DNA of 64,000 nucleotides from Deltaproteobacteria bacterium (GCA_006226375.1 SBHC01000083.1:45917-109916), one strand, 5' to 3'; counted from the first letter of the stretch, positions 9,580 through 18,975 are shown. The notes: generated from the sequence alone by a model not told the origin. Numbers and translations: made by a program.

Positions 9580-9595
9580 GCATCACATGTGATGC
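9580..9595. promoter_or_regulatory. 16-bp perfect palindrome, candidate operator of the XRE regulator
   Basis: GCATCACATGTGATGC is a perfect inverted repeat between the Bax-inhibitor gene's terminator and the XRE gene start, upstream of a TATATA -10 candidate. The size and position fit binding by an HTH dimer. No second copy was noticed in the window. Confidence 0.45.
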
Positions 9596-9692
9596 GAATC
9601 AAAAAACGTGGGAAATCAACGCGGCAGCAGGAATCTAGCGATTCTTGGAGGAGGGAGCAAGCCGTCTTTTCAGTCGCTCCAAGTTGAAGGCA

Positions 9693-9725
9693 CAAAAAAA
9701 GGCCTTCCTCCGGGGAGAAAGACCT
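9693..9725 (-). terminator. Intrinsic terminator of the Bax-inhibitor-1 gene
   Basis: Read on the minus strand, a 12-bp stem (AGGTCTTTCTCC paired with GGAGGAAGGCCT, including G-U pairs) is followed by a run of eight T. It lies about 50 bp after the stop at 9773. Confidence 0.75.
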
Positions 9726-9772
9726 CTTTGCAAAAGGTTGCAGAGACAGGCTCTGCGTCCTCTCGGTGTGGA

Positions 9773-10576
9773 TCAGTCGCTGCTGCCAAAGATGACCGCG
9801 AGGCGGACAACGAGCTTGACAGCTTCGTAGTAGATCCAGGTCAAGGTGACGAGGATCGCGAAGCCACAGTACCATTCCATGTACTTGGGAGCGCCGGCTT
9901 CCACGTTTTCTTCCACCATCTTGAAGTCGATGATCAACCAGGCGGAAGCGAGGAGCAGGATCGCGCCGTTGATGGCGAGACCAATCCATGCGCTGGAACC
10001 ACTCGCCGAAGCGCTGCTGAAGGGGCTCAGCAAGGGCAGGGGGTTCGAGGAGAACATGGAGAACAGGAAGGACACCAGGTAGGTGACGAACACTGCCATG
10101 GTCAAGGTCTGGACAATGGCCACGAAGGTACGGGTCGGCTTGAGGATACCGGTGCGGTACAGCACAAGCATACTACCCACACAACTGGCGGTGATAATCA
10201 GCGCTTGGATTCCCACACCACCTGCGACTGCGAGCCCTGCGCGGCCAAGGTAGGCATCAGCGACCGCAGTGAAGGCACCCAGGAAGATCCCCTCGACGAC
10301 AGCGTAAATGGGAGCCAGGCGGGGAGATGCTTCGGGGTTACCGGCCAGGTAAAAGGTAAAGCCGAGGCCGATGATCAAGGAAGCAATGAAGCTAATCATG
10401 ATCGCGCTGGGGAACATGAAGGCGAGGGTGTAACCACCAGCGCCTGCAATCAAAGCAATCATGACCAGGAAAGAGGTCTTGTTTACAACGCCGCTCATGG
10501 TCGCAGCGTCAGAAATCGGCCCTTGGCTGAGCCATCGTTCTTCATTGGAAAGGGCTGGGTTTGATGTATTCCACAT
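9773..10576 (-). CDS. Bax inhibitor-1 / YccA-like membrane protein
   Basis: Protein of 267 residues with seven predicted membrane helices, typical of bacterial Bax inhibitor-1/YccA-YetJ proteins. Helices follow a soluble N-terminal stretch of about 35 residues. Family-type segments include FYLAGNPEASPRLAPIYAV, GIFLGAFTAVA and, at the end, ILVTLTWIYYEAVKLVVRL. Related proteins modulate FtsH proteolysis or act as pH-sensitive calcium leak channels; either role here is inference. The start ATG is preceded by GGAGGAG and is clearly better than the in-frame upstream codon at 10684. Confidence 0.87.
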   Translation of the reverse strand: MWNTSNPALSNEERWLSQGPISDAATMSGVVNKTSFLVMIALIAGAGGYTLAFMFPSAIMISFIASLIIGLGFTFYLAGNPEASPRLAPIYAVVEGIFLGAFTAVADAYLGRAGLAVAGGVGIQALIITASCVGSMLVLYRTGILKPTRTFVAIVQTLTMAVFVTYLVSFLFSMFSSNPLPLLSPFSSASASGSSAWIGLAINGAILLLASAWLIIDFKMVEENVEAGAPKYMEWYCGFAILVTLTWIYYEAVKLVVRLAVIFGSSD

Positions 10577-10813
10577 TTTTGCTTCTCCTCCAATCACGTG
10601 GTGTGTGGGAGCTGTTGCGACCTCCCATTTCACACATTGAATCGGGATTTGTAGCTGTCGCAACGTTTCTGAATTCACGGCCAATATATGAGGCTGATCG
10701 TAGCAATTGTCAAGGGAATTGTCTTGTTTTCAACCTCTGGTTTTTCCATGAGTTTGTGATCCTCTCGAAGAAAAAGTCGAGAACTCTCCTTGCTCTCCCT
10801 CCGATTCACCAAC

Positions 10814-13711
10814 TCACTGGATCTGTTGAAGCAAACTGTGATCTTCCAACGCTTGTTGACCGTTGGGAGTCAGGCGCAACTGCCAGGAGCCTGAGGGACC
10901 TTGCACCTCTTGGATGTAGCGGGCATCGATCAGCTGGTCCAGCAGCTTCTCCACGGCGGTGCTGCTCCGGAAGCCAAGCTGGGCAAACGCCTCGGACCTC
11001 TTGCCTGTATGACCACACACAGGATCGCCGCGAAGCACTGCCTTGAGATCCTTCCGGTCCCAACTCCCCTCACTCAGCGACTTCAAGGCCCATGAACATT
11101 GTTCCGTAAACGGCGGAAGCGGCACGTTCGAGGGTTGCATGGCTTCATGGGGTTGGCAGTTGTCGCAGGCTTTGCAGCGGCGACGAGCCGGGCTGCCCAG
11201 GTACCTTGCCAAGTGACCATGGCGACAAGTGAACGTCTGGCAGTAATCGGTCACTTCGATCGAACGCTGCTCTTGCAACGTGGCGTAGCGGTGAAGCAGG
11301 CTCTGGATTCTTGTAGAGGCATCATCCGGTGGAGGGAGGAACTCCAACAGCAGGCCACGCCGGCGGGTGTCGACCACGAGATGCCCTTCGGCTTGCCAGT
11401 CCAGCAACGTGGTTTCCAACAACGGAAGCGGAATGTTGGCGTGGTGGGCCAACTCTTGGGTGCGGAACGTTCGGCGTTGCTGAGGAGGCAAGCCCACTGC
11501 TTTGGAGAATGCCTCGATCTCTTCATGTTGGACAGAAGATGCCGAGCGCTGCAAGGTCACGGCTTCGGGCAAGTCATAGTGCCTGTAGAGCAGCTCCGCC
11601 TTCTCCAGGATGCTGAGGGCTACGCGGAGGTTGGTTTCATCACAGTCGAGCGCGTCGGTCAGGGCGTGGGTGGGGATAAACGACGGGTTGGTCTGGTGCA
11701 GCCAACGTCGAACCTGCCCATAGACCTTTCGCAAAAACTCGACAGGCACGGTGTTCTCTCGCGAGCGACGGGTCAGCACGCCTTTGTCGCTGTGGGTGTA
11801 GAGCATCACACAGTGCGCGACCTCTCCGTCGCGGCCGGCCCGGCCAGCTTCCTGGTAGTATCCGTCGATCGACTTGGGCAAGCCATAATGAATGATGAAG
11901 CGGATGTCCGACTTGTCGACGCCCATTCCAAAGGCGATGGTCGCTACAATGATCTGGACCTCGCCCGACATGAACCGGTTTTGGACCTGACCTCTGTTGC
12001 GAATCCCCGCGTGGTAGTGGTCAGCGGAGAACCCTTGGTAGCGAAGCAAGGTCGCTAACTGCTCGCATTGTCTGCGGGTTCTTGCGTAGATGATGCCGCA
12101 TCCTTCCAGGCTGTAGCAAAGCCCCAACAAGAGCAGGAGCTTTTCATCTTCGTCACAGGCTCGAATCGCTTGCAGCCGAAGGTTGGGCCTGTAGGTGTCT
12201 GTGACCACGAGGCGAAACTCTCGTTGCTCCGGCTCCTGTTTCTCTTCCAGCTCGTCCTGTTCGGCTTCTGGGGGTCGCAGCGAAGGGACATCCAGCACTG
12301 TGGGGGCAAACAATTGACGCTCGATATCCTTGCGAACAAGGGGAGGTGCTGTGGCGGTCATGGCGAGGATGGGCGGCTCTCCCAAGTCTCGATGGACCCG
12401 AGACATACACAGGTAATCCGGGCGGAAATCATGACCCCACACTGAGATGCAGTGGGCTTCATCAATCACCAAACGAGCCAGGCCCGCGTGACGCAAGGCA
12501 TGCAAAAAGGTGGGCTGACGAAGTCGTTCCGGCGCTGTGTAGACAAGCTTGTACCGACCCCCCGCGATCTCATTGATGGTGTTTCGCAACTGGTAGGCTG
12601 AGATGGTGCTGTTGATCGCCACCGTTTGGGTTCGGATAGGCTCGGGCAGGCTGTCCACCTGATCCTTCATCAAGGCGATCAGGGGCGAGACCACCAGGGT
12701 AATCCCTTCGCTTAACATCGCGGGTAGTTGGTAACAGAGCGACTTCCCTGCACCTGTCGGCATGATCGCCAGCACATGCTCGCCTCGGAGGGCGCACGCC
12801 ATGATCTGAGGTTGCGCGCTGAGAAGGGAGTCATAGCCAAACCACTTCTCCACAGACTCCAGGAGAAAGCTCCGCTCTTCGTCTGAAACGGGGACGTCAG
12901 AGAGCTTAGGAAGCTCCACTGACGTGGGCGTTGGGATCCGCTTTGGCTGTTGAGGACGTGTCTGGGCGGGGACAGGCTTGGCAGGTGTTAGCTCTTGCTT
13001 GAGCTCTTTGGCGATCAGCGTCTGAAGGTTGCTGGTCTCGTCGTGTCTCCGCGACTCTTGCTCTGCGAGGGCCTCGTCGGCTCTGCGCTCTTCGTTGTGC
13101 TCTTGGAAGAAGGCTTGAAGCTCTCGCAAATGAGGGATGGAAATGGCTTTGCCGTTTTCCTCCACGTGGAAAGCACGCACCGCGTATGCCATGGCTGTGA
13201 GGATGTCCTCGCGGTGCGCATGAATCTTCATCAACCCCAACAAAGGGATACGGCTGTTGGGGGCGAGCTGCTGGTATTGAATGTAGGCACGCTCGGCCTG
13301 GTCGATCTGCCCCAGGTCCCAGTGTATTTCACCCAATAGCCCGTAAGGACTGGCTTGTTCTCTCGAAGCCGACAAGAGCGTATCGACGATCAAGTTGGCT
13401 TCGTCGTAGTTCTTGTTGGCCAGCAAACATCGACCCAACAAGACCTGGGCTGAAGCAGAGTCGCGTTGCTCCAGCCGACGTCGCATCACATGGACAGCTT
13501 CGTCGCAGCGATCCAGGCCCAGCAAGGTGCGAGCGTACAGATCTTGTAGCGATACGTACTTCTCCAGCTCCAGGTGTTGCAGGCTTTGCAACGCCTCGGT
13601 GTACAACTCCCAACGCAAGTAGTAATTGAGCAAGCTAGTGCGCGTGCGACTGCTCAAGATCTGCAGAGTTTGGGGTTGGTTGTGATAAGCGTCTAACAAC
13701 GGGACATTCAT
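10814..13711 (-). CDS. TPR-RecQ fusion: ATP-dependent DNA helicase RecQ with N-terminal tetratricopeptide repeats
   Basis: DNA helicase of 965 residues. Residues 1-200 are TPR-like helical pairs (for example QVLLGRCLLANKNYDEAN and YGLLGEIHWDLGQIDQAERAY), followed by a Gln/Pro linker. The RecQ core has motif I MPTGAGKSLCYQLPA, motif II DEAHCISVWGHDFRPDY, motif III MTATA, and motif V/VI VATIAFGMGVDKSDIR with QEAGRAGRDG. Cysteines in DYCQTFTC and CKACDNC form the RecQ zinc site. A winged-helix-like segment ends the protein. Ordinary RecQ is about 600-730 residues and has no TPR domain, so the N-terminus is unusual and may recruit partners. An acidic insert separates the two RecA lobes. Start uncertain: GTG 13732 is 21 bases upstream and neither has a clear ribosome-binding site. 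Confidence 0.93.
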   Translation of the reverse strand: MNVPLLDAYHNQPQTLQILSSRTRTSLLNYYLRWELYTEALQSLQHLELEKYVSLQDLYARTLLGLDRCDEAVHVMRRRLEQRDSASAQVLLGRCLLANKNYDEANLIVDTLLSASREQASPYGLLGEIHWDLGQIDQAERAYIQYQQLAPNSRIPLLGLMKIHAHREDILTAMAYAVRAFHVEENGKAISIPHLRELQAFFQEHNEERRADEALAEQESRRHDETSNLQTLIAKELKQELTPAKPVPAQTRPQQPKRIPTPTSVELPKLSDVPVSDEERSFLLESVEKWFGYDSLLSAQPQIMACALRGEHVLAIMPTGAGKSLCYQLPAMLSEGITLVVSPLIALMKDQVDSLPEPIRTQTVAINSTISAYQLRNTINEIAGGRYKLVYTAPERLRQPTFLHALRHAGLARLVIDEAHCISVWGHDFRPDYLCMSRVHRDLGEPPILAMTATAPPLVRKDIERQLFAPTVLDVPSLRPPEAEQDELEEKQEPEQREFRLVVTDTYRPNLRLQAIRACDEDEKLLLLLGLCYSLEGCGIIYARTRRQCEQLATLLRYQGFSADHYHAGIRNRGQVQNRFMSGEVQIIVATIAFGMGVDKSDIRFIIHYGLPKSIDGYYQEAGRAGRDGEVAHCVMLYTHSDKGVLTRRSRENTVPVEFLRKVYGQVRRWLHQTNPSFIPTHALTDALDCDETNLRVALSILEKAELLYRHYDLPEAVTLQRSASSVQHEEIEAFSKAVGLPPQQRRTFRTQELAHHANIPLPLLETTLLDWQAEGHLVVDTRRRGLLLEFLPPPDDASTRIQSLLHRYATLQEQRSIEVTDYCQTFTCRHGHLARYLGSPARRRCKACDNCQPHEAMQPSNVPLPPFTEQCSWALKSLSEGSWDRKDLKAVLRGDPVCGHTGKRSEAFAQLGFRSSTAVEKLLDQLIDARYIQEVQGPSGSWQLRLTPNGQQALEDHSLLQQIQ

Positions 13712-14179
13712 CGCTTTTGGGGGAACTGTCACGGAGTTTCAGGCACAATTGGACGATGGCGAAGAAACGCGCATCCTCAGAGCCAAGTTGGTAGAGCGAG
13801 TTTGTGGCTTTGTAGCGTGAACAGAGAAGCTATGGGAACGGGAGCTGTTGCATCGCCGACAGGATAGTAGCTTGCAGAACCTTCGAACATCAGCCGGTGT
13901 TGGGGTTGTTGGATTCAAGGTCCCCCAAAGCCAACCAAGGTGTTCAAAGTGTCTGCGAGACACTATGCCCACAGCCTACTGACCACAGAAGGACATGTCA
14001 ATATCAATTTTTGCGGAAGCATCGGGGGCTTGGCGAGCACAAACGGGAAGCTCCCACACGTTGACAGCGTCCCAGGGGAGAGGCATGATGAGCAGGCTAC
14101 GATGGCACAACGGCGCCGTTTTTTGCGGACGGTCGCATTCTTTGGCTGGTTTCGCTTTGGCGAGAAGAGGTTGCTCACA
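13712..14179. other. Divergent intergenic region between recQ-like and nucleosidase-like genes
   Basis: 468 bases without a convincing gene. The downstream reading frame stays open back to GTG 13940, so part of this region could be coding, but the translated sequence before residue 1 of the chosen start resembles no domain. No clear promoter, repeat or hairpin was recognised. Confidence 0.4.
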
Positions 14180-17100
14180 ATGACGTCTCTGACGACGACT
14201 CTGGGAGGTTTGCCCCGGGCTCTATTCTTAACCCGGCATGATGTTGAGTCCAAAGCAATTATGGCGCAATTGGAAGACGTCAAGGCCTTGGAACATGGAC
14301 AACATGCAACCTACTACCAGGGCACTTTCGCCAGCGACGAGCAACAATGGCGCGTGGGTGTCGCGGAAGTTTCTGCTGAAGGGGCTGTCGCAGCGAAAGA
14401 GGTGGAGCGAGCCGTCAGCGAGTTTCGGCCCCAATGCATCCTGTTTGTGGGGATGGCCCAAGGTTGTCAGGGAGTCGAAATTGGCGACGTCGCCGTTGCA
14501 TCCAAACTCTATGGCAGCGCCGGACAACGCAGGCAAGAATCCGGAGGACGCCAGAACGAGTGCCGCCCCAGTGATATGTTGTTGCAGCGGGTCAAGGAAG
14601 AAGCTGAAGGTCTCGCCTGGCTACGACACACCGATGACGAACTCTCCGAAGACACCCCCAAGGTTGTGATTGCTCCGATCGCTGCCGGTCATGACGCTCT
14701 GTTTTCCCCCGATACGCTCAAGCTGCCTCTGCTTCCACGACCCCAAGATGGAACGTGCGCTGTCACCAGCGAGACCGTTAACTACTACGCTTCTACGTTC
14801 TCCAAACACTCGAAGGTGCTGCTGATCCAGGGCATCTCTTCGATGATCGGTGACGCCGAGAACGAACGCAAGAACCAGGAAAAGGCGATGCTCTATGCGT
14901 CGGCGTTTGCCTTCCAAGTGTTGTCCCAGGTCGTTCCTTTGTCGACGGGTCCGATGGTTCCGGTCACTGCGATCAGCCCTCGGTATACCTTTCTTGCGGC
15001 GGTTGCTGCCCTGGCGTTTGGTGTGTTGGCCTCCTTGCCGATGTTCTGTGTTCGCCAAAAGCCCTACGTTAAAGAGATTGGGGTGCAGAACTGGATGGTC
15101 TGGCTGGGCCCCACGCGACGTACCTCCCCACGTGAGCGCTACTGGCTTGTCCGGACGGGCGGACGAAACCCACAGGCTGTTGCGTTGCTGCTCTTGTCCA
15201 GCCAATCGTTTGAGGGCTTCTTTCAGGCCACTCCGTTGTATTGGGATACGCGGATTAGCCTGAAGAACCGAGTGGCGTGGTCGATGGAACCCTGGCGAAG
15301 AGAGGAGCCTCCTTCTGAGCTAAAGCCTCATCCTTGGGTGCTGCTGCAGCGTCGCGAAGATGGGAGCTTAACCTTACACAATCTGTCGACCTTTGTGCCT
15401 CGTCAGGGTCGGGCGTTGGTGTATCTCACTTACCAACGCAAAAAGGTCGTGGGCGAGATCTCGTTTGCGGTGGGTTCGCAGATCGTGGTCCGGAGAAAAC
15501 TATGGGACTGGAAAACACTCCAAGAAGGCCAGGGCTATCTGCCCCTCCGGTTGATCTCAAGTAGCGCTCCCTCGCCCAAGGCATTAAAAAAACACGAGTG
15601 GCCGCCGGTTCTTACGCTGCAGCAAGAGCGAGATCAGAAGCGTGTGCTGTGGCGCTTCCTCGACAAAGTTCCCGAAGTCCAACTGCCTGGTACCAAGTGG
15701 GTTGTGTTGCGTCCAGGAAAGGACACCGCAAAGGCTGAACCGTTGGGTCTGGTGCAAGTCGAACCCGGCGACGAAGGCTGGGTTAAGGTGCTTCGGATGC
15801 CCTGGAGAGATATCGAAGGCTACCGTCACATCTCCGTGCGTTATTTTGATCCCCAGGCTCCCAAAACGGAGCGCCCCGATTGGAGTCGGTTTGGTGAGAT
15901 CCAAAACTTCTGCAAAGCAGACAACGCGGTCCTGGAAACCTTCGGCGCCTGCGTCTTAACCAACTTGGGACTCAACGACAAGGCTCAGGCCGGTCAATGG
16001 TATTGGGTGCAAGGGGAGTCTTTGTTCGTCCAGAACAAACAGACCCATCGCGTTCGTGGGTTTGTTCGGCTTCAGAAGGTCAGGTCTCACGACGCCTACG
16101 CTCAGGCTTTCTTGCTGGACAGCACCAAGCTTCGATGGCGACGCCTGGTGAAGCTCTCCAAGGAGGAGCGGAAGAACAAGGCCCTGCGCTTGTGCCACAG
16201 CACGTTGCCTGACCTGCGAAACCTGCTGCGTTTGCCGATGCAACGATTAACCCGTAAACGTTGGCAGCGTCGATACCAACGCTTTGATGAGAGCCTGTTG
16301 GTCGCAGCGCTCTTGGGAGACTTGTCTCGGCTTCCTCTCTTGGAAGAGCCGCTTCCTCGCACTTCGTTGGGCCGATGTCTTCGGGAAGGCGTGCGCCTGC
16401 AGCAGGGGATCCGAAAGAAGTACATGCTGTCGGATTGGTCGCAACGATGGCGGGATGCGCAGTCGATGATGCAAAAACATCCTGAGCAAGCCCTGCTCTT
16501 GTTGCGTGGTCTCTGCAGCAAGGCTCCACAGCCTGAGAGTGAGTCGATCTGCAACAAGGCTCTTCTCCGGCTGCATCTCACCACCCAAGTCCGCGACTTT
16601 ACCGATATCTCCGACTCTTGGGCGAAGAGGCTTCGTTCTTTGCTGCGCCATGATCCATGCTTTACGGTGCGTCAGTATACCAAGGGCTCCAAGAGCGAAT
16701 GGTTGGAGGTGGAAGAACAGCTGCGCACCCAAGATTCGATTGAATACCGGCCTGTGTATTGCCGAGGGTTGCGTGCGAGGCGTCGGAAACCTTCGGTGTT
16801 GCTGGTCTCGGCCCCAACCCAAGAGAAGGGGATGTCCCGTCGTGACATTTCCTTGCTCAACCAACGTTGGACCGAGTCGCTGCTGCAGTTTTTGTTCCGA
16901 CGTTGGAATGCGAACGGTCTCGCAGGGAAGCCGAAGGTTGCGATCTTGCGGGCACCGTCTCATCGTGTCCCTTCCAAACGTCAGGCCCGGCCAACGTTCC
17001 TCGAACAACTCAAGGCTTCGCAGCGTTCGGATGTTGTGGTGTTCTTGTCGATGGTGTTGAAGAAGTCAGACCTCTTCTTGAAGTTCGAGGTGTGGGCTGC

Positions 17101-17644
17101 CACACCCGAGTCGAAAAACACGCAGCGTTGGGTGTTTCAAACCAAAGCGTCGGGGCAGATGCCGCTGAAGCGTTGGGATGTCTTTGCCCTGGAGTCGACC
17201 AAGGCGTTTGCTGGGCTGTTGTCCTTGCTTCATCAGTTCCAGATGGGTGTGGCTGTACTGCCCTCTGCGCGTTCATGGAAGAAGCCTGGGACGAGGCTCT
17301 CCGCTCGTGAACTCCCCACAACTCGTCGGCCTTTGACTCGTCGAAAGCCTGGCCTGCTTCGACCCAGACGGCGTCCTGTTGTCCCGCGAAGGGTCTCGCC
17401 ACGTTCGCGACCTACCTCTCGTCCTCTGGTCCGCCGTGTCGCACAACCTCTCGTTGCACCCGAGCCACCCAAACACAGGGCTGTGCCCCCTCGAAAGCGT
17501 CCTGTCACCCGGTCGATTCCCACTCCAACGACCTGGCCTTTGCCGAAGAAATCTTCAACTTTGACAATCCCAACATTCCGTGAAATAAGAACCACTCCAA
17601 ACCAACGACCAAGCTCTGCACCGACGACCAAGCCTGCCCCCTAA
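14180..17644 (+). CDS. Nucleosidase/phosphorylase-like domain fused through one TM helix to a large uncharacterised region
   Basis: Protein of 1154 residues. Residues 10-255 match the nucleoside phosphorylase / MTA-SAH nucleosidase superfamily: first strand RALFLTRHDVESKAI, then FVGMAQGC and IGDVAVASKLYGS (phosphate/ribose loop), and APIAAGHDALF. In the base-binding and catalytic region, Glu198 is kept (TSETVNYYA), but the usual GISD reads GISS with Asp225 four residues later. One membrane helix spans 270-290. About 700 residues of no recognised family follow, then a Pro/Arg-rich tail of about 150 residues. With no signal peptide, the nucleosidase should be cytoplasmic and the rest periplasmic. 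Related nucleosidase domains serve as effectors in bacterial NLR-like and Detocs defence systems; a similar role here is inference. ATG 14180 is chosen because the domain starts there; 14102 and GTG 13940 are possible. Confidence 0.8.
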   Translation: MTSLTTTLGGLPRALFLTRHDVESKAIMAQLEDVKALEHGQHATYYQGTFASDEQQWRVGVAEVSAEGAVAAKEVERAVSEFRPQCILFVGMAQGCQGVEIGDVAVASKLYGSAGQRRQESGGRQNECRPSDMLLQRVKEEAEGLAWLRHTDDELSEDTPKVVIAPIAAGHDALFSPDTLKLPLLPRPQDGTCAVTSETVNYYASTFSKHSKVLLIQGISSMIGDAENERKNQEKAMLYASAFAFQVLSQVVPLSTGPMVPVTAISPRYTFLAAVAALAFGVLASLPMFCVRQKPYVKEIGVQNWMVWLGPTRRTSPRERYWLVRTGGRNPQAVALLLLSSQSFEGFFQATPLYWDTRISLKNRVAWSMEPWRREEPPSELKPHPWVLLQRREDGSLTLHNLSTFVPRQGRALVYLTYQRKKVVGEISFAVGSQIVVRRKLWDWKTLQEGQGYLPLRLISSSAPSPKALKKHEWPPVLTLQQERDQKRVLWRFLDKVPEVQLPGTKWVVLRPGKDTAKAEPLGLVQVEPGDEGWVKVLRMPWRDIEGYRHISVRYFDPQAPKTERPDWSRFGEIQNFCKADNAVLETFGACVLTNLGLNDKAQAGQWYWVQGESLFVQNKQTHRVRGFVRLQKVRSHDAYAQAFLLDSTKLRWRRLVKLSKEERKNKALRLCHSTLPDLRNLLRLPMQRLTRKRWQRRYQRFDESLLVAALLGDLSRLPLLEEPLPRTSLGRCLREGVRLQQGIRKKYMLSDWSQRWRDAQSMMQKHPEQALLLLRGLCSKAPQPESESICNKALLRLHLTTQVRDFTDISDSWAKRLRSLLRHDPCFTVRQYTKGSKSEWLEVEEQLRTQDSIEYRPVYCRGLRARRRKPSVLLVSAPTQEKGMSRRDISLLNQRWTESLLQFLFRRWNANGLAGKPKVAILRAPSHRVPSKRQARPTFLEQLKASQRSDVVVFLSMVLKKSDLFLKFEVWAATPESKNTQRWVFQTKASGQMPLKRWDVFALESTKAFAGLLSLLHQFQMGVAVLPSARSWKKPGTRLSARELPTTRRPLTRRKPGLLRPRRRPVVPRRVSPRSRPTSRPLVRRVAQPLVAPEPPKHRAVPPRKRPVTRSIPTPTTWPLPKKSSTLTIPTFREIRTTPNQRPSSAPTTKPAP

Positions 17645-17770
17645 GGCTTTCTTTTCCTTTCAGAAGCGAGTCTCAACCGTTGGACGTGTTCCATGCGTTT
17701 GTTGAACTCCGGGTCTTTCTCTAAATGGGGCGGACCGTTGACGCAAAGGTGTCAGAGCATCAGGAGGTGA

Positions 17771-18421
17771 ATGATGTCCAGTTTTCAAGAACGTTTCCAT
17801 GAGACGATGGTAAAGGCGTTTGAAGCTAGAGCCCAAGGTTACAACGAAAACACCGATCTCTACACTCTCGGTGATGCCAGTCAGGTGGACGATCTGTTCG
17901 ACTACCTTGAGTTTGAATTCTCCGGAGACATTGACGACAACCAGCGCCAGCACTTCCGCTATGTGACTCATGTCTGGACCTGGGCCTGGGCTGCCTACGA
18001 GAAGGAGCAAGAGGAAGAAGCCAGCGAAGCCGAAGAAGCCGCTGCCAACGAAGACTTCTCCGACGCCTCTGAGTTTGCCTGGCGTGACCGCATCCTTCCC
18101 ATCCAACGTCTGATCCTCCAACTCTTCTACTACGGTGGTCTCGCAGCGTTTGGCTACGGGATGTACGTGACCATCAAGCTAAAGAGTCCACAAACAGGCG
18201 GGATGATCACCGGCCTGGGGATGTTCGTTGCCGTCCAAATGAACTGGGGGATGCAGTCGTTCTACGCTTGGCTGCAAAAACGCAACTCCAAGCTCCTTCG
18301 CTCCCCTGGCTACCCCACGCTGTTCTGGATCGCTGTGTCTGTGGTCTTGATCTTCGACGTCGTTATCGCTGGATTGGCCCAAGAATACTTGATGAGCTAT
18401 GTCATGAAGTTCCTCAAGTAG
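17771..18421 (+). CDS. Hypothetical membrane protein with acidic linker
   Basis: Unrecognised protein of 216 residues. The N-terminal 75 residues are soluble and helical and include NENTDLYTLGDASQVDDL. An acidic Glu/Ala stretch follows (KEQEEEASEAEEAAANED), then three hydrophobic helices at about 118-140, 150-170 and 188-208. The start has an excellent ribosome-binding site (GGAGGTGA); the second Met codon at 17774 has the better spacing. It lies 126 bp after the nucleosidase-fusion gene on the same strand. Function unknown. Confidence 0.75.
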   Translation: MMSSFQERFHETMVKAFEARAQGYNENTDLYTLGDASQVDDLFDYLEFEFSGDIDDNQRQHFRYVTHVWTWAWAAYEKEQEEEASEAEEAAANEDFSDASEFAWRDRILPIQRLILQLFYYGGLAAFGYGMYVTIKLKSPQTGGMITGLGMFVAVQMNWGMQSFYAWLQKRNSKLLRSPGYPTLFWIAVSVVLIFDVVIAGLAQEYLMSYVMKFLK

Positions 18422-18429
18422 AAGCACCA

Positions 18430-18660
18430 ATCCGGAGATTGCGCAGGGTTATGCGGGTAGAGGGGCCCCACATTGCGCAGATTGCACAAACTGAGATATA
18501 GCTTGCGTTTGTGAGTGAGTCGGTCCGCAGATTACGCGGACAGCACAGACTAAGATGTTGTTTACGTTTTTGAGTGGGCTGGTCCGCAGATTACGTGGAC
18601 TGGGATGTTGCTTGTGTGTGAGCTGGTTTGCTGATTGCACAGATTACGCGGATGGGGGAG
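18430..18660. repeat. Degenerate GATTACGCGGA-type repeats
   Basis: The 337-base gap before the tRNA genes holds about four imperfect copies of a unit built on GTCCGCAGATTACGCGGAC and TGGTTTGCTGATTGCACAG, spaced roughly 45-70 bases. Each unit has short inverted symmetry (TCCGC ... GCGGA). There is no long reading frame. It looks like a small non-coding repeat array of unknown function. Confidence 0.6.
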
Positions 18661-18710
18661 CGTACTCGCGTTTGTTTTTGCTTGGGGGAGAATTGGTAGG
18701 GTGTATTGGT

Positions 18711-18752
18711 TAAAAAAGAAAAGCCCGCTGGTTTACATGAAACCAGCGGGCT
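18711..18752 (-). terminator. Intrinsic terminator of the tRNA operon
   Basis: On the minus strand a 14-bp stem (AAGCCCGCTGGTTT with its exact complement) around a 5-base loop is followed by TTCTTTTTT. It lies seven bases past tRNA-Glu. Confidence 0.9.
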
Positions 18753-18758
18753 TGACTT

Positions 18759-18830
<72 letters not shown>

Positions 18831-18837
18831 GTGGTCG

Positions 18838-18910
18838 TGAGTCGTCTGGGGCTCGAACCCAGGACCCTTGGATTAAAAGTCCAATGCTCTACCGACTGAG
18901 CTAACGACTC
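18838..18910 (-). tRNA. tRNA-Lys(TTT)
   Basis: Minus-strand cloverleaf beginning GAGTCGTTAGCTCAGTCGG, with anticodon loop ACTTTTAAT (anticodon TTT), T-loop GGGTTCGAGCCCC and acceptor GAGTCGT/ACGACTC with discriminator A. The CCA end is not encoded. It is the first gene of the two-tRNA operon. Confidence 0.97.
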
Positions 18911-18946
18911 GCGGGAAGAGTTCGTCTTCCCTGTCAACGGATGGAG

Positions 18947-18975
18947 AAACTACGCGAGTTGCGGTGTTTTGTCAA
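18947..18975 (-). promoter_or_regulatory. Sigma-70-type promoter of the tRNA operon
   Basis: Perfect -35 TTGACA (18970-18975), a 17-base spacer and a weak -10 TAGTTT (18947-18952), about 37 bases before tRNA-Lys. A short hairpin (GGGAAGA...TCTTCCC) lies in the leader at 18913-18931. Confidence 0.7.

Noticed and set aside
14218..14225. Frameshift or pseudogene in the nucleosidase fusion gene
   Set aside because: The frame is open over more than 1150 codons with domain order intact; only one catalytic residue looks changed.
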